From Peribacter sp043814035 (GTDB lineage Bacteria > Patescibacteriota > Gracilibacteria > Peribacterales > Peribacteraceae): DNA of 64,000 nt. Below are positions 1 to 9,377 of this stretch, piece by piece. The number at the start of each line of letters is the position of its first letter. The stretch's first letter is position 1. The stretch spans positions 30,797 through 94,796 of the forward strand of contig JBDRKJ010000003.1 in NCBI GenBank assembly GCA_043814035.1, given 5' to 3'. The position numbers and the translations under genes were made by a program. The notes beneath the pieces are model-generated. The model saw only the letters and a program-made list of their open reading frames with translations. It was not told where the DNA came from and made no database searches.

Positions 1-1
1 G

Positions 2-904
2 GAACGCGCGCTCTTCTTAGGCTCACTCGCCGTGCTGCCGAGCCTGCTCTTTCTCTCGGCGAGGATCAATAACGACGTTCTGCTCTTTCTGTGGGAAGTG
101 CTCTGCTTCGGGTTCCTGATCGCCTGGTGGCAGAAGGGACGGTGGATGAGGTGGTGGCTGGCAATCGCCATGCTCTCTCTCGCTATTCTCACGAAAACAA
201 ATGGACTGTTGCTGATTCCTGTCGCATTCACACTCCTCATCCTCAAGCGAAAACTGGCTTTAAAGACCAAAGTATTGGTCGGCGTGACGAGTGTACTTGC
301 CCTCATCCTGCTCACTGGTTGGATATTCACTCTACGAGAAGGGGCATCGCTCGGTCAGCCGCTCGTCGTGAACACCGATTACTTGAGTTCGGCGCTCTCT
401 GTGAACAACACCGTCGAAACCTTCACGGAATTCAATCCACTGCGCATGATTGTGCGCCCGTACAATCATCCATGGGATGACGTCTTCGGACGCCAATACT
501 TCTGGGAATATCTCTTTAAATCAGCATTCTTTGGCGAGTTCGACTTCGGACTAGCACTCAGACCCCTCGCCTCTGCTGTTCTTACCTGCGGGCTTCTGAT
601 GCTTCTGTATGCCACCTATGGAACGTGGATGGTCATCCGTCGTGAAGGCTGGCGCACACTGCCACTTTGGATCGCTGCCGGCTTTCTGCTCCTCGGTCAT
701 GCGGCGCATCGATATATGTCTGCCTACAGCTGCTCGCAGGACTTTCGCTATTCGCTGCTGGTGAGCGTGCCCGTGGCCTTCTTTGCAATACGAGGACTCC
801 ACTTTATACGTTCGCCGTTCCTCCGCTCGTTTGGGATCGTGGTCATTCTCGCCTCGATCGTGCTGCAGGTGATGTTTTTAGGAGGCGTTGTCACCACCCT
901 TTAG
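2..904 (+). CDS. GT-C type membrane glycosyltransferase-like protein (5' truncated by window edge)
   Basis: The reading frame is open from the first bases of the window, so the N-terminus is missing and about 300 residues are visible. The visible part is almost entirely hydrophobic, with roughly eight membrane segments, and an extracytoplasmic stretch with NTVETFTEFNPLRMI and GRQYFWEYLFKSAFFGEF. The next gene has nearly the same motifs (PREYFWEYFFRSAFFGEF, SSNQDFRFS), so the two are tandem paralogues. Polytopic proteins of this kind in CPR genomes belong to the GT39/PMT-like GT-C class, which moves sugars from polyprenyl-phosphate donors outside the membrane. The catalytic first loop lies outside the window, so the exact activity cannot be stated. 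The stop codon is 4 nt before the next ATG, which implies co-transcription. Confidence 0.75.
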   Translation, partial: ERALFLGSLAVLPSLLFLSARINNDVLLFLWEVLCFGFLIAWWQKGRWMRWWLAIAMLSLAILTKTNGLLLIPVAFTLLILKRKLALKTKVLVGVTSVLALILLTGWIFTLREGASLGQPLVVNTDYLSSALSVNNTVETFTEFNPLRMIVRPYNHPWDDVFGRQYFWEYLFKSAFFGEFDFGLALRPLASAVLTCGLLMLLYATYGTWMVIRREGWRTLPLWIAAGFLLLGHAAHRYMSAYSCSQDFRYSLLVSVPVAFFAIRGLHFIRSPFLRSFGIVVILASIVLQVMFLGGVVTTL

Positions 905-908
905 TACT

Positions 909-2747
909 ATGGCTGCTCGATCTCCACGCAAGAAAAAGGCCTCGCAACAAGCCAAGCCCAAGAAAAAGAGGCTCATCACCAAGTCGGCATTCTTGCTGAC
1001 TTTGGTCTACATCGTCATCATCCCTGCCCTCATCGCACTGCGTCTTTCCGTTTTTCCACAGATTGGAGAAATCACTTATCGGTTTGATGGTAAAGAAACG
1101 GGCACAGGCAGCAATCCGCTCTTTGTGAAATCTGAAGGAAAGAATCTCTACATGCGTCTCTCCATTTCTCTGCCTGCCGGTCAGCCGACAATGTACAAAA
1201 TTAAACCGGACGATTGTATTGAAACACTGACCATCAACGGCAAAGAAGTGACTTCGGATATCGCGAAGTACTGCGACTACACCACCTATGGGCGTCCTCT
1301 CGACCTCTCCTCCTACCTTAAAACCGGAGAAAACACCTTCCTCTTCCGCCTCAAGGATACGGGCGGCAAAGCCGGCCTGCGCATCACGCCACAGTACACA
1401 ACATTGCCATTCATACTCTTGAACTACGGAGCTCTGATCCTCACGATCCTCTACGCACTTGCGCTCATGTGGCCGATTGTCAAAAGATCTTCTGCTCGTT
1501 CTCTGTGGGCAATCGGCATTGGCGGCGCACTCCTCCGTATTTTCTACTTTATCGTCACGCCGTACACACTGCGAGGACATGACATGCAAGCACATCTGAA
1601 TTACGTCACCTACGTTGCAGAACATTGGAGCATCCCTCCCGCAAGTGATGGATGGGAGTTTCACCAAGCCCCGCTGTACTACTTTTTCTCCGCCTGCTGG
1701 ATGAAAGCGGGACAATGGCTCCACTCATCCACAGAGACCATCGCACGAATGGTCCAATTCCAGTCTCTGTTCTTTTCGATTGGGGCACTTGCCGTCGGAA
1801 TTTGGATCGGAACCTTACTCCTCCCGCGAAAGGAAAAAACGGGCCGCCTGCTCTTCGCCTGCCTCGTCGCCTTCTTTCCTTCACTCATCTATCATTCAGG
1901 GAGCATCAACAATAATGGCCTCTACATCCTCTTCGCCTTTCTTACTACCGCCCTGCTCGTGCAATGGTGGCAGAAACCAACTGCGCGCATTTGGTATCTG
2001 ATGATCTGCTGTCTGGCTCTAGCCTTCGTCACCCGCGTGAGTGCCCTCGTCTTCGTGCCAGTGATGGGTATTTCTCTCCTCTTCCATGACAAAATTCGCT
2101 TGGGCAAAAAAATGCAACAGGCTGTGTTCTCGGTGATTCTCTTCGTCCTCCTCGTAAGCTGGATGCCTCTCATCCGCCTGACAGAGAATAATCCGACCAA
2201 TAGCCTGACCTTCAACAGTCAATCGATGAATTCCAAGCTGTCTGTATCCACAGACGCATGGACATTTCTCACATTCAATCCTGTTCGGGTCCTGCGTTCC
2301 CCTTATGCTAACCCATGGAAAGACACTTCGCCTCGTGAGTATTTCTGGGAATACTTTTTTCGTTCGGCATTCTTTGGAGAATTCTCTTACTCCGATGAGC
2401 TGAGGGCTGTCGCCGCTTTGATCCTCGCGTGCGCCCTTTCGCTGATACCTTTCCTTGCTTTTGGCCTCGTAAAGCTTACCCTGCACTATTCTCACCGGGT
2501 ATTTCCTCTCGGACTCATCATTATCTTTGTCTTAGCTGCCCATTTCTTCTATCGCATCTACGCCCCCTTCTCCTCTAATCAGGATTTCAGATTCTCCATT
2601 GCAATCGTGCCACCGATGGCGTTCTACTTGGTGTGGGGAATCTGTGAGGGCCCGCGGCCCCTGCGGTCCGTCGGAACCTACCTTGCAATCGCGTTCTCAT
2701 CGCTTTCGGCTATTTTTGTTGTCTTTCTGGGATTTTTCTCATCCTAA
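909..2747 (+). CDS. GT-C (GT39-like) membrane glycosyltransferase with extracytoplasmic N-terminal domain
   Basis: 612 residues. The ATG at 909 is preferred over an upstream TTG at 888 because the latter overlaps the previous gene. A Lys/Arg-rich cytoplasmic tail is followed by a membrane segment (about residues 26-45). A soluble beta-rich region (about 50-165) comes next, then about ten membrane helices. The first large loop has the acidic/His motif GHDMQAHLNYV, and EFHQAPLYYF follows, which is typical of PMT/ArnT-like GT-C enzymes whose Asp in loop 1 is catalytic. The protein is paralogous to the truncated gene before it and directly abuts the next glycosyltransferase. A role in surface polysaccharide or protein glycosylation is inferred; donor and acceptor are unknown. 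Confidence 0.8.
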   Translation: MAARSPRKKKASQQAKPKKKRLITKSAFLLTLVYIVIIPALIALRLSVFPQIGEITYRFDGKETGTGSNPLFVKSEGKNLYMRLSISLPAGQPTMYKIKPDDCIETLTINGKEVTSDIAKYCDYTTYGRPLDLSSYLKTGENTFLFRLKDTGGKAGLRITPQYTTLPFILLNYGALILTILYALALMWPIVKRSSARSLWAIGIGGALLRIFYFIVTPYTLRGHDMQAHLNYVTYVAEHWSIPPASDGWEFHQAPLYYFFSACWMKAGQWLHSSTETIARMVQFQSLFFSIGALAVGIWIGTLLLPRKEKTGRLLFACLVAFFPSLIYHSGSINNNGLYILFAFLTTALLVQWWQKPTARIWYLMICCLALAFVTRVSALVFVPVMGISLLFHDKIRLGKKMQQAVFSVILFVLLVSWMPLIRLTENNPTNSLTFNSQSMNSKLSVSTDAWTFLTFNPVRVLRSPYANPWKDTSPREYFWEYFFRSAFFGEFSYSDELRAVAALILACALSLIPFLAFGLVKLTLHYSHRVFPLGLIIIFVLAAHFFYRIYAPFSSNQDFRFSIAIVPPMAFYLVWGICEGPRPLRSVGTYLAIAFSSLSAIFVVFLGFFSS

Positions 2748-4211
2748 ATGCCTACTCAGTCTCGTTTTCGCCGACTGATGATTGCCCGGTCAATGCACCT
2801 TCCTCGCTCTGCAGATCTCTGGATGCCAGTGATTCTCGCGCTCGTATTTTTCATCCTGCAGGCACGATTTCTCTCTATTGCGGTACAACAAGGAACAGAT
2901 GAGGGAGTCTACGCAGAAGCCGGGAGAATGATTGTAAGAGGATTCTTGCCGCATCGAGACTTTCCATTCTGGCATATGCCGCTCTTCCCCCTGCTTATCG
3001 GCATGGGACTCAAGATATTTGGACAAATGAACGTTTTGCGTATGGCGTTTCTCGCCCTCAACTGCTTCTCTGTTATTCCCCTCTTCATCATCTTTAAAAA
3101 AGTAAGTGGAAGCCGTTTCGCGCCTCTTCCGGCACTGGTGTTGTATCTGTCATTTCATGAAATGGTGCATCACGATTTCCGCTTTCTCGCCATCCGCCAG
3201 CTCGCAAATGTGCTCCTCATCCTTTTCCTGTACTGCAGATTGCTCCACCCCGAGGCGCGCTGGGCCTTCCGGGCACAAATCATTCTTGCTGTTCTTTCGG
3301 GCTTCCTCTTTCTCCCTGCTCTTCTCAACATTCTCATCCTCTCATTTGTACTCTCGCTCTGGCAAACGGACGACGTCCGCCAGCGGTCTGATCTACGAAA
3401 CACTATGAAAATCGCCCTCACCTCGCTCATCGCCATTTCCCTGTACTTTCTGCTGATCCCGCATGCATTCCAGCAAGTCGTTTTCGAGCAATTTACGCGT
3501 TCCGGAGGGAGATCGCTTTCCCGCTTCTTTGAGCTCTTCCATTCAAGAAAAGACAGCCTGCTGTACCTGTTGAGCGTTTCTTCGCTCGTCGGTGTGATTG
3601 CCCTTCTGCGCCCGCTCCGGCCCCTGGCCGTTTCGATGCTCGTCATCATTGTGCTCGCCCTCTTCCTATCATCCAATTACTACCCCCACTACATGTCTCT
3701 CGCAGGACCCGCCTTCGCTTTCGGTATTCTCTGTCTTGTGCTGATCCTGTGGGAAATCGGTCGGGAAATGGATCTGCCACGCACCATCCCCGTCTTCGGA
3801 GGCGTTCTGCTCGTGAGCGTCCACCTGTGGATCACCCTTCCTTCACTCCTCGCAGAGTGGAACGGAAATCATCATGCGGATTACCCTGCCTTCATCGAAC
3901 GGCTCCGATCGCTCCCCGGCCCACTACTCTCCGCGCAACCCATCCATGCTGTCCTTGCAGGAAAATATCTGGTGCAGGAGATCCAGAATGTCACGCTCCG
4001 TTCGCCCCAGTCACAAAATCCTCACACTAGTGCCGAGTTTGGGAACATGAGAGAAAAGGCGTGCACGATCCTCCTGGAAGGACGGCTGGAAGGCGCCCTC
4101 CCGAAGGGCATGAAAGACAAATGGATACAGGAATCATCTCTCGTTGAGAAAACCCCTTGGGGGATCCTGCTCCTGACAAATCAGCCACACTGTGCGCCAA
4201 TTGGTCGATGA
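2748..4211 (+). CDS. ArnT/PMT-like GT-C membrane glycosyltransferase
   Basis: 487 residues. The ATG follows the preceding stop codon without a gap. After a membrane segment near residues 25-45 comes GTDEGVYAEAGRMI, the DE motif of the first extracytoplasmic loop in GT39/ArnT-type enzymes, then PHRDFPFWHMPLFPLLIG. About ten membrane helices follow, and a C-terminal soluble tail (about 380-487) contains only two or three Cys. Three consecutive same-strand GT-C genes with no spacing form one operon. It is convergent with the GT87-like gene on the other strand, 24 bp away. The family assignment is firm at GT-C level only. Confidence 0.8.
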   Translation: MPTQSRFRRLMIARSMHLPRSADLWMPVILALVFFILQARFLSIAVQQGTDEGVYAEAGRMIVRGFLPHRDFPFWHMPLFPLLIGMGLKIFGQMNVLRMAFLALNCFSVIPLFIIFKKVSGSRFAPLPALVLYLSFHEMVHHDFRFLAIRQLANVLLILFLYCRLLHPEARWAFRAQIILAVLSGFLFLPALLNILILSFVLSLWQTDDVRQRSDLRNTMKIALTSLIAISLYFLLIPHAFQQVVFEQFTRSGGRSLSRFFELFHSRKDSLLYLLSVSSLVGVIALLRPLRPLAVSMLVIIVLALFLSSNYYPHYMSLAGPAFAFGILCLVLILWEIGREMDLPRTIPVFGGVLLVSVHLWITLPSLLAEWNGNHHADYPAFIERLRSLPGPLLSAQPIHAVLAGKYLVQEIQNVTLRSPQSQNPHTSAEFGNMREKACTILLEGRLEGALPKGMKDKWIQESSLVEKTPWGILLLTNQPHCAPIGR

Positions 4212-4235
4212 ATGTTTCTGTTCCATGCCTGTTCA

Positions 4236-5432
4236 TCACCGGCGAAGGGCAGGTTTGCCGGAGACCATGAAGAGAAGAAAAAACAGACTGATCATCACCA
4301 CCGTGCGCAGATTGAGAAGAAATATGAGGAAGAGTGATTGTTCAGACATTGCCTCTTTCATGATGAGCTGTGTCGAGAATCCGATAACAACCGTACTCAG
4401 TATGATAAGCCCCTGACGAAGATGAAATGTGTTATTGATGCAGACATTCACGCCCCACGCTGCTAGTAACGGGAGTAGCCACACGAAGTACTGGGGAGAC
4501 AATATGGAACTTGTTAGTAAGATCCAAAGTAACAGAAGAAGATGATCCTCTGCCCTGCTCTTCACTTTTGCATGTGACCTTAGCCAAGCGCGCGCGGTGA
4601 GAAACACGACTCCAACTGCCATGATGAGAAGTGCTGCGTGCGCGGCCGACACCCCGAAATCATGATTATGATACGCCATATGGTCCAATCCGATCTTAGC
4701 TTTTTGCCCCATGATCGCTCGCCGGATGAGCATGTCTACACCAGACCAAACGCTCTCAGCCTGAAATGTCCTAGAACCGTGATACGTAAACACATGCCGA
4801 AGATTTTGAATGGTTCCTTGCCAGCCGAGAGTAGCTAAAGGCAGGAGTAAACTGAGTGCAGTCGCCAACATCGCGCCGCTCAGCCAACGCTTTCGCTCAC
4901 GGGGAGCTACAGAGAAAAATGAAAACGGAAGAAGTAAAAATGGAATAAATTTGAGCGCTCCGGCGATAATCAGGAAAAAGGCGCTGGAAGCAGGAAGTTT
5001 GTTTGTGTGTGTTCTCCAAGAGAGATAGAGAGGAATCATGACCAAAATGTCGTTCCGCGCAAAAAAGACAGTCTGCCCAAGCAGAAAAATTGAAATGAGC
5101 GTCGCGAGAAAGAATATGGCAGCCTCCTGTCGAGAAATCGTCCAAAGATACGCACCCGCTCCAGCAAGGCTGCAAAGGAGGAACGTGAGCCATCCGGCAG
5201 CAAAAGACCAATGGAAAGGATTCCTGAATAGACCAAGGAAGATGACAGTCATCATGGGCGGATATTCACTCCGCAGCGACACCTGCTCGCCAGCGTTCAT
5301 TTTCGCAGCCATTTCACCAATGCCTCTATAGACTCCGATATCTCCTGAGCCGCGAATTGATGGCAGAAACCAAATGCCGAGCATCGCCAACGCGATGGAA
5401 AGTGCGATGATGGCAGGGACAATTTTTTTCAT
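4236..5432 (-). CDS. GT87-like (DUF2029) polyprenyl-phosphate mannosyltransferase-like membrane protein
   Basis: 398 residues with a signal-anchor-like N-terminus and roughly nine to ten membrane helices. The first loop reads GSGDIGVYRGIGEMAAKM, followed by SLRSEYPPMM. This D...Y / EYPP arrangement is characteristic of GT87 (DUF2029) integral membrane mannosyltransferases. The coding sequence is more AT-rich than the genes to either side of the locus. Substrate specificity cannot be read from the sequence. The gene is separated by 132 bp from the next minus-strand membrane gene. Confidence 0.7.
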   Translation of the reverse strand: MKKIVPAIIALSIALAMLGIWFLPSIRGSGDIGVYRGIGEMAAKMNAGEQVSLRSEYPPMMTVIFLGLFRNPFHWSFAAGWLTFLLCSLAGAGAYLWTISRQEAAIFFLATLISIFLLGQTVFFARNDILVMIPLYLSWRTHTNKLPASSAFFLIIAGALKFIPFLLLPFSFFSVAPRERKRWLSGAMLATALSLLLPLATLGWQGTIQNLRHVFTYHGSRTFQAESVWSGVDMLIRRAIMGQKAKIGLDHMAYHNHDFGVSAAHAALLIMAVGVVFLTARAWLRSHAKVKSRAEDHLLLLLWILLTSSILSPQYFVWLLPLLAAWGVNVCINNTFHLRQGLIILSTVVIGFSTQLIMKEAMSEQSLFLIFLLNLRTVVMISLFFLLFMVSGKPALRR

Positions 5433-5564
5433 CTTTGCATAATCTACACGAAAGCACTATGAAATGACGAACTCATGGGAAATCGGCAAGACGAACCCGA
5501 AAACAGCACTCTTCTTCCGTGGATCATTGACATAATGACAAGAGACCGAGTCGGCCAGTTAGGT

Positions 5565-7334
5565 TTATTTTCGAAGACGGAAGAAAGAAAATGGAATGAC
5601 TTCCGTTATGAATAAGACGATGATTGTGACGAGGGTGATCAGGCTTGTCGCATCTGCAATTTTCTGGAGACTCGAAAGTTTCCATTGGGTCGGGAGGCCT
5701 TTCCGAAAATTTTCAAAATTTTCTCTGTCAGAAACTGGGATTCTGTCTCCAGGCTTACAATTGTTTTCAGTTGGAAACTGGTAGCATGAAGGATTGATTA
5801 AATTATAGAAACCATCCTGTTGATCAGTTACAGGGCCAACGTGAAGAGAGTCTATGTTATGAAAATAAAATACTGCGCTAGGAACCCCTAAGCTGCTGTT
5901 TCCCAGTAAATTAGGCCAGATATCTTGTATTTCAGTGATAGGCAGCGAAAGAGATTGTGTTATTGCTGGCAATGAATTTTTCTTCCAAGAATCATATTCG
6001 ACACGTATGTCCAAATCATTATTTATGAGGGCATAATTCCCCGTGACAAAAAAGGTTAGACTAATAATGATCGAGGAAATGGCCACGATGTTACTGGCAC
6101 CGGGTCTCCATTGTTTGATGAAAGCGTAGAGAGACCAGACACCAAATGTCGAAACAAAGAGAGAGAAGACGTAGAGAAAGCGTTGTGCTACACGAATTGA
6201 TGAGAACGGGAAGAAATGGACGAGCGGTTGAACGAGAAAGCCATATCCTCTTGTAAGTTGAAGAAAAAAGATGAAAAGGAACCCACTGTAGATCGCCAGG
6301 AAAGAGAGTTTCAGCCACCGTTTTCTCCAATAATCTTTAAATATCCAAAGTAGGAAGAGACTGGAAAAAATACCGATTAGTGTAATGGGCGAAAGAAGCA
6401 TAGTGCTTTCGTGTGGCCTCCACGGGGTTCCATTAAAAAGATGTGCTCTCTGAGGAATAAACCAAAATGCTTTCATAACGAAAAGGAGGGCGCTTGTATC
6501 TGGCTGGAACTGCGCAAGACTCGTTGTTCGTGGGAAGAATCTCATGAGGCTATATACGGACACTAATTTGCTGGAGCAAATAAGCAGCGCCCCAAGACCA
6601 TACGCAAGAATCCGAATTGCGAGTATTTTCAGGCGCTCTGTAAATGGAAATCTGCTAAGGGCAAAGTCAAAGGGGAGCGCAAAAATGAAACCGAGCACTG
6701 CCAAAATAAGGACGAAGTACCCTCCCCCATAAAAAATGTAGGCGAAAATGAGAGAAAATAAACATGCTTTGAGAAGGAGAGAAGAAGACGAATCTCTTTT
6801 TCTTTCGAGCAATAACCAAAAAAGGAAACCGACCATGGGGAATGTGTGATACACAATGTGACCGACTGCCATATGCGCCAGATAGAATCCATTTGTGAGA
6901 ATGACTACAGCAAAAGCATGGGCCCATGGTTTTGTCAGATGAATGATATCCCTGCCAAACAAGTACCATCCCACATATCCAAGTGCCATAGTGATTCCTA
7001 TCGCCAATTGAATTGCCAACCATGGATGGATGACAATGATGAAAAGTTGCATCAAAGAGTAGTATGACCCCTCAGGATCGCCATACATTGGCATGCCTCC
7101 TCCAAAGTGAACTGCGTAACGGAAAGGACTCAGGCCCTGATGGAGAAAGTGCCATTTCCCTGCGAGAAGCCGGAAAATAAAAACATGATAATCATGACCA
7201 ATGAACGGATAGCGGATATTCAATAAATAGAAAAACAACCCGAGAAGTATTGTCAGAGGGGCAAGCCACAATGATTTAATGAATAATCTCAACTTAGGAT
7301 ACTGTATCGAAATTCCCTTGTGCTGCAACGCCAT
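5565..7334 (-). CDS. Polytopic membrane protein, YfhO/GT-C-like
   Basis: 589 residues. There are about 12 predicted membrane segments, a first loop with FIGHDYHVFIFRLLAGKWHF and GGGMPMYGDPEGSYYS, and a soluble segment near residues 460-560 before a last membrane helix. The architecture and the GGG.P...DP loop resemble the large YfhO-type or uncharacterised GT-C proteins of envelope loci. Composition is distinctly AT-rich, suggesting that this part of the locus was acquired separately. It is divergent from the acyltransferase at 7410, with 75 bp between the two starts that must hold both promoters. The function is inferred from context only. Confidence 0.6.
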   Translation of the reverse strand: MALQHKGISIQYPKLRLFIKSLWLAPLTILLGLFFYLLNIRYPFIGHDYHVFIFRLLAGKWHFLHQGLSPFRYAVHFGGGMPMYGDPEGSYYSLMQLFIIVIHPWLAIQLAIGITMALGYVGWYLFGRDIIHLTKPWAHAFAVVILTNGFYLAHMAVGHIVYHTFPMVGFLFWLLLERKRDSSSSLLLKACLFSLIFAYIFYGGGYFVLILAVLGFIFALPFDFALSRFPFTERLKILAIRILAYGLGALLICSSKLVSVYSLMRFFPRTTSLAQFQPDTSALLFVMKAFWFIPQRAHLFNGTPWRPHESTMLLSPITLIGIFSSLFLLWIFKDYWRKRWLKLSFLAIYSGFLFIFFLQLTRGYGFLVQPLVHFFPFSSIRVAQRFLYVFSLFVSTFGVWSLYAFIKQWRPGASNIVAISSIIISLTFFVTGNYALINNDLDIRVEYDSWKKNSLPAITQSLSLPITEIQDIWPNLLGNSSLGVPSAVFYFHNIDSLHVGPVTDQQDGFYNLINPSCYQFPTENNCKPGDRIPVSDRENFENFRKGLPTQWKLSSLQKIADATSLITLVTIIVLFITEVIPFSFFRLRK

Positions 7335-7409
7335 CGTGCAGTAGCCATCTCAAGTAAGTGAGCTATGATATGGTTATCAACGCATGGAATTATTTGTATT
7401 CAGTAGACT

Positions 7410-7979
7410 ATGCTAGAAATTGCAAAGAATGTCGGGTTCAAACGTTCATGTAGATATGCGCTGAGCTTGGTTGTCGCAACACTGATCAACTCTCACCTTT
7501 GCATCCCCCCCCTTCGCAGCCTACTAATAAAAATTGCCGGAGCGAGTATCGGGGATCATACAATCATCCAACGCTTCACATTTTCCAATGCCTATCGCGC
7601 TGGTTTCAAGGGATTGAGAATTGGAAATTATTGTTTTGTTGGAGAGGAATGCCTTCTTGATCTAGCAGATACAATCGTATTGGGAGATTACGTTACCCTT
7701 GGAGCTAGGACCTCAATTTTCACTCATATAAACGTTGGCCTTAAATCTCATCCCTTGCATAGTTTTTTTCCCCATGTACATGCACCGGTAATTATTGGTG
7801 AGGGCACCTACGTTGGTGCAAATGCAACCATTCTGCACGGTGTTCGTATCGGGAAAATGGCAGTGATTGGAGCTGGAGCATTGGTAAAAGAGGATGTTCC
7901 GGATTTTGCTGTCGTCGTTGGAGTACCCGCTCGAATCGTCCGCAGTTTGATCCCACAAAATCAGCAACAGCAGAGCTAG
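7410..7979 (+). CDS. Hexapeptide-repeat (left-handed beta-helix) acyltransferase
   Basis: 189 residues. The body shows a chain of hexapeptide turns ([LIV]G-x4): IGDHTIIQ, IGNYCFVGEECLLD, LGDYVTLGARTSIF, IGEGTYVGANATILHG, IGKMAVIGAGALV. The usual C-terminal VGVPARIVR cap follows. This is the LbetaH fold of the maltose/serine/galactoside O-acetyltransferase family, which uses acetyl-CoA. TH at about residue 111 in the insertion loop is a candidate catalytic His. In a glycosyltransferase locus it probably O-acetylates a surface sugar (inference). The sequence is AT-rich like its left neighbour. Confidence 0.85.
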   Translation: MLEIAKNVGFKRSCRYALSLVVATLINSHLCIPPLRSLLIKIAGASIGDHTIIQRFTFSNAYRAGFKGLRIGNYCFVGEECLLDLADTIVLGDYVTLGARTSIFTHINVGLKSHPLHSFFPHVHAPVIIGEGTYVGANATILHGVRIGKMAVIGAGALVKEDVPDFAVVVGVPARIVRSLIPQNQQQQS

Positions 7980-8106
7980 CAGCTCGAAGAAGCGCACCTC
8001 ATATCAATGGTGGGTTCAGAATGAAGCACTGTTTCACTATTGATAATCAATCTCTTTGGTTACCAACCTCCTATAAAGTATTTCTCTGAGCACTGCCAAC
8101 ACTCCC

Positions 8107-8574
8107 TCACCTCCGATACCCTGCCCCCTCTGCTTCCTCGGCTGTACGAAAGTAGATGCGGTTTGTGGGTGAGAGAGCGGAGGCCGACGCGGAATCAACC
8201 GGGTAGTACTTCTGCCCGCGGCGCGAGGCGACATATCGCATGCCTGCCGGAATGGTGATCTCGATCTGATTGGTGAGGAGCGTTCCGGCTGGAACGAGAA
8301 ACGCGCCGCTGCCGTCGGGGAGGATTTGCGTCGTGCCGAGAAAGAGCCGGGCCTCGCCAAGCATCGAGCCCTTGAGTGAACCGTTGTAGACGCCATCGAG
8401 ATGCACCGTTGGAATGAGTGGTCGGCTCAGATCGCGCATGACCATGGGTGAAGCTGGCAAGGCGTGACGCTCTGTGATCAGGCGCCCCAGCAGGTACCCG
8501 CAGACGAGTGCGAGGAGGATCGCGCCGACGAATGGGGCTAGATCAAGCCATTTCGGACGCATAGGACTGGTCAT
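8107..8574 (-). CDS. Membrane-anchored protein with C-terminal Ada/nuclease-tail-like motif
   Basis: 155 residues, starting at the ATG at 8574. A longer frame exists upstream, but this ATG gives a compact N-terminus just before one membrane helix (LAPFVGAILLALVCGYLLG). The rest is extracytoplasmic. The C-terminus reads YVASRRGQKYYPVDSASA...NRIYFRTAEEAEGAGYRR, which matches the short domain often found at the C-terminus of secreted CPR proteins and thermonuclease-like proteins. In that domain a Cys usually follows KYY(P); here it is missing. Function unknown. It is divergent from the GT2 gene. Confidence 0.65.
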   Translation of the reverse strand: MTSPMRPKWLDLAPFVGAILLALVCGYLLGRLITERHALPASPMVMRDLSRPLIPTVHLDGVYNGSLKGSMLGEARLFLGTTQILPDGSGAFLVPAGTLLTNQIEITIPAGMRYVASRRGQKYYPVDSASASALSPTNRIYFRTAEEAEGAGYRR

Positions 8575-8638
8575 TTTACCCGCATTAGGCCACAAGGAAA
8601 GTCTATCAGCACACAAAATCGGGGGTATCCTGCTATCC

Positions 8639-9370
8639 GTGCTCTCCGTCATCATTCCGGTCTACAACGAGGCAGACAATTTAGCGCCGCTGTATCGAGA
8701 ATTAAGCGAGGTGCTGACGCGACTGCACCAGGCAGCAGAGATTCTCTTCGTAGACGACGCCAGTACTGATCGCACGCCAGAGGTGATCCGGGAACTACAT
8801 GGTGCCGATTCCCGCGTTCGCGGATTCCGCCTTGAGCACAACACGGATAAGGGCGGCGCGCTCGCTGTGGGGGTGAAAGAAGCGCGAGGCGACATCTGCA
8901 TCATGATGGATGGTGACCTGCAGAATGATCCTGCCGATATTCCCCTGCTCCTCGCCGCACTTACGCAGGGAAACGACCTTGCGCTCGGCTGGAGAAAACG
9001 ACGTGCCGACAGCCTTACGAAACGAATCTCATCGTGGCTCTTCAACGCTTACGTGAGCATCGTATTTCGACAGCATCTTCGCGACGCCAACACCGGCCTC
9101 AAGGCGCTGCGCAGAGAGGTGGCACTCTCCGTTCCTCTCGCAGACGGGCTCTTTCGCTTTCTACCCTTCATACTTGCCATGCGAGGTCTGAAGATCGCCG
9201 AAGTGCCGACACATCACCGACCACGCAGGCGCGGCAGGACCAAATTTAGCCTCGGCAAGCGTGTTCTCAGTCTCGGCAAGCTCCCTCAGGCCCTCCGGGC
9301 CACCCGCACTCCTCTGCCAGCTCCAGAAAGCCTACCAGCCTACGAAACACTCTTAAGGAGCATGGTATGA
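8639..9370 (+). CDS. Family 2 glycosyltransferase, polyprenyl-phosphate-sugar synthase (DPM1-like)
   Basis: 243 residues from a GTG start placed directly before the GT-A fold (MLSVIIPVYNEADNL). Nucleotide-sugar-binding motifs are visible: FVDDASTDRT (DxSxD), the DGDLQNDP metal-binding motif, and the DPM1-like DANTGLKALRR and HRPRRRGRTKF segments. The length fits dolichol-phosphate-mannose synthase-like enzymes, which make the lipid-phosphate sugars used by GT-C transferases such as those encoded in the first 7 kb. No C-terminal membrane domain is present. The stop is 7 nt before purC. Confidence 0.88.
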   Translation: MLSVIIPVYNEADNLAPLYRELSEVLTRLHQAAEILFVDDASTDRTPEVIRELHGADSRVRGFRLEHNTDKGGALAVGVKEARGDICIMMDGDLQNDPADIPLLLAALTQGNDLALGWRKRRADSLTKRISSWLFNAYVSIVFRQHLRDANTGLKALRREVALSVPLADGLFRFLPFILAMRGLKIAEVPTHHRPRRRGRTKFSLGKRVLSLGKLPQALRATRTPLPAPESLPAYETLLRSMV

Positions 9371-9377
9371 TCCGGCC

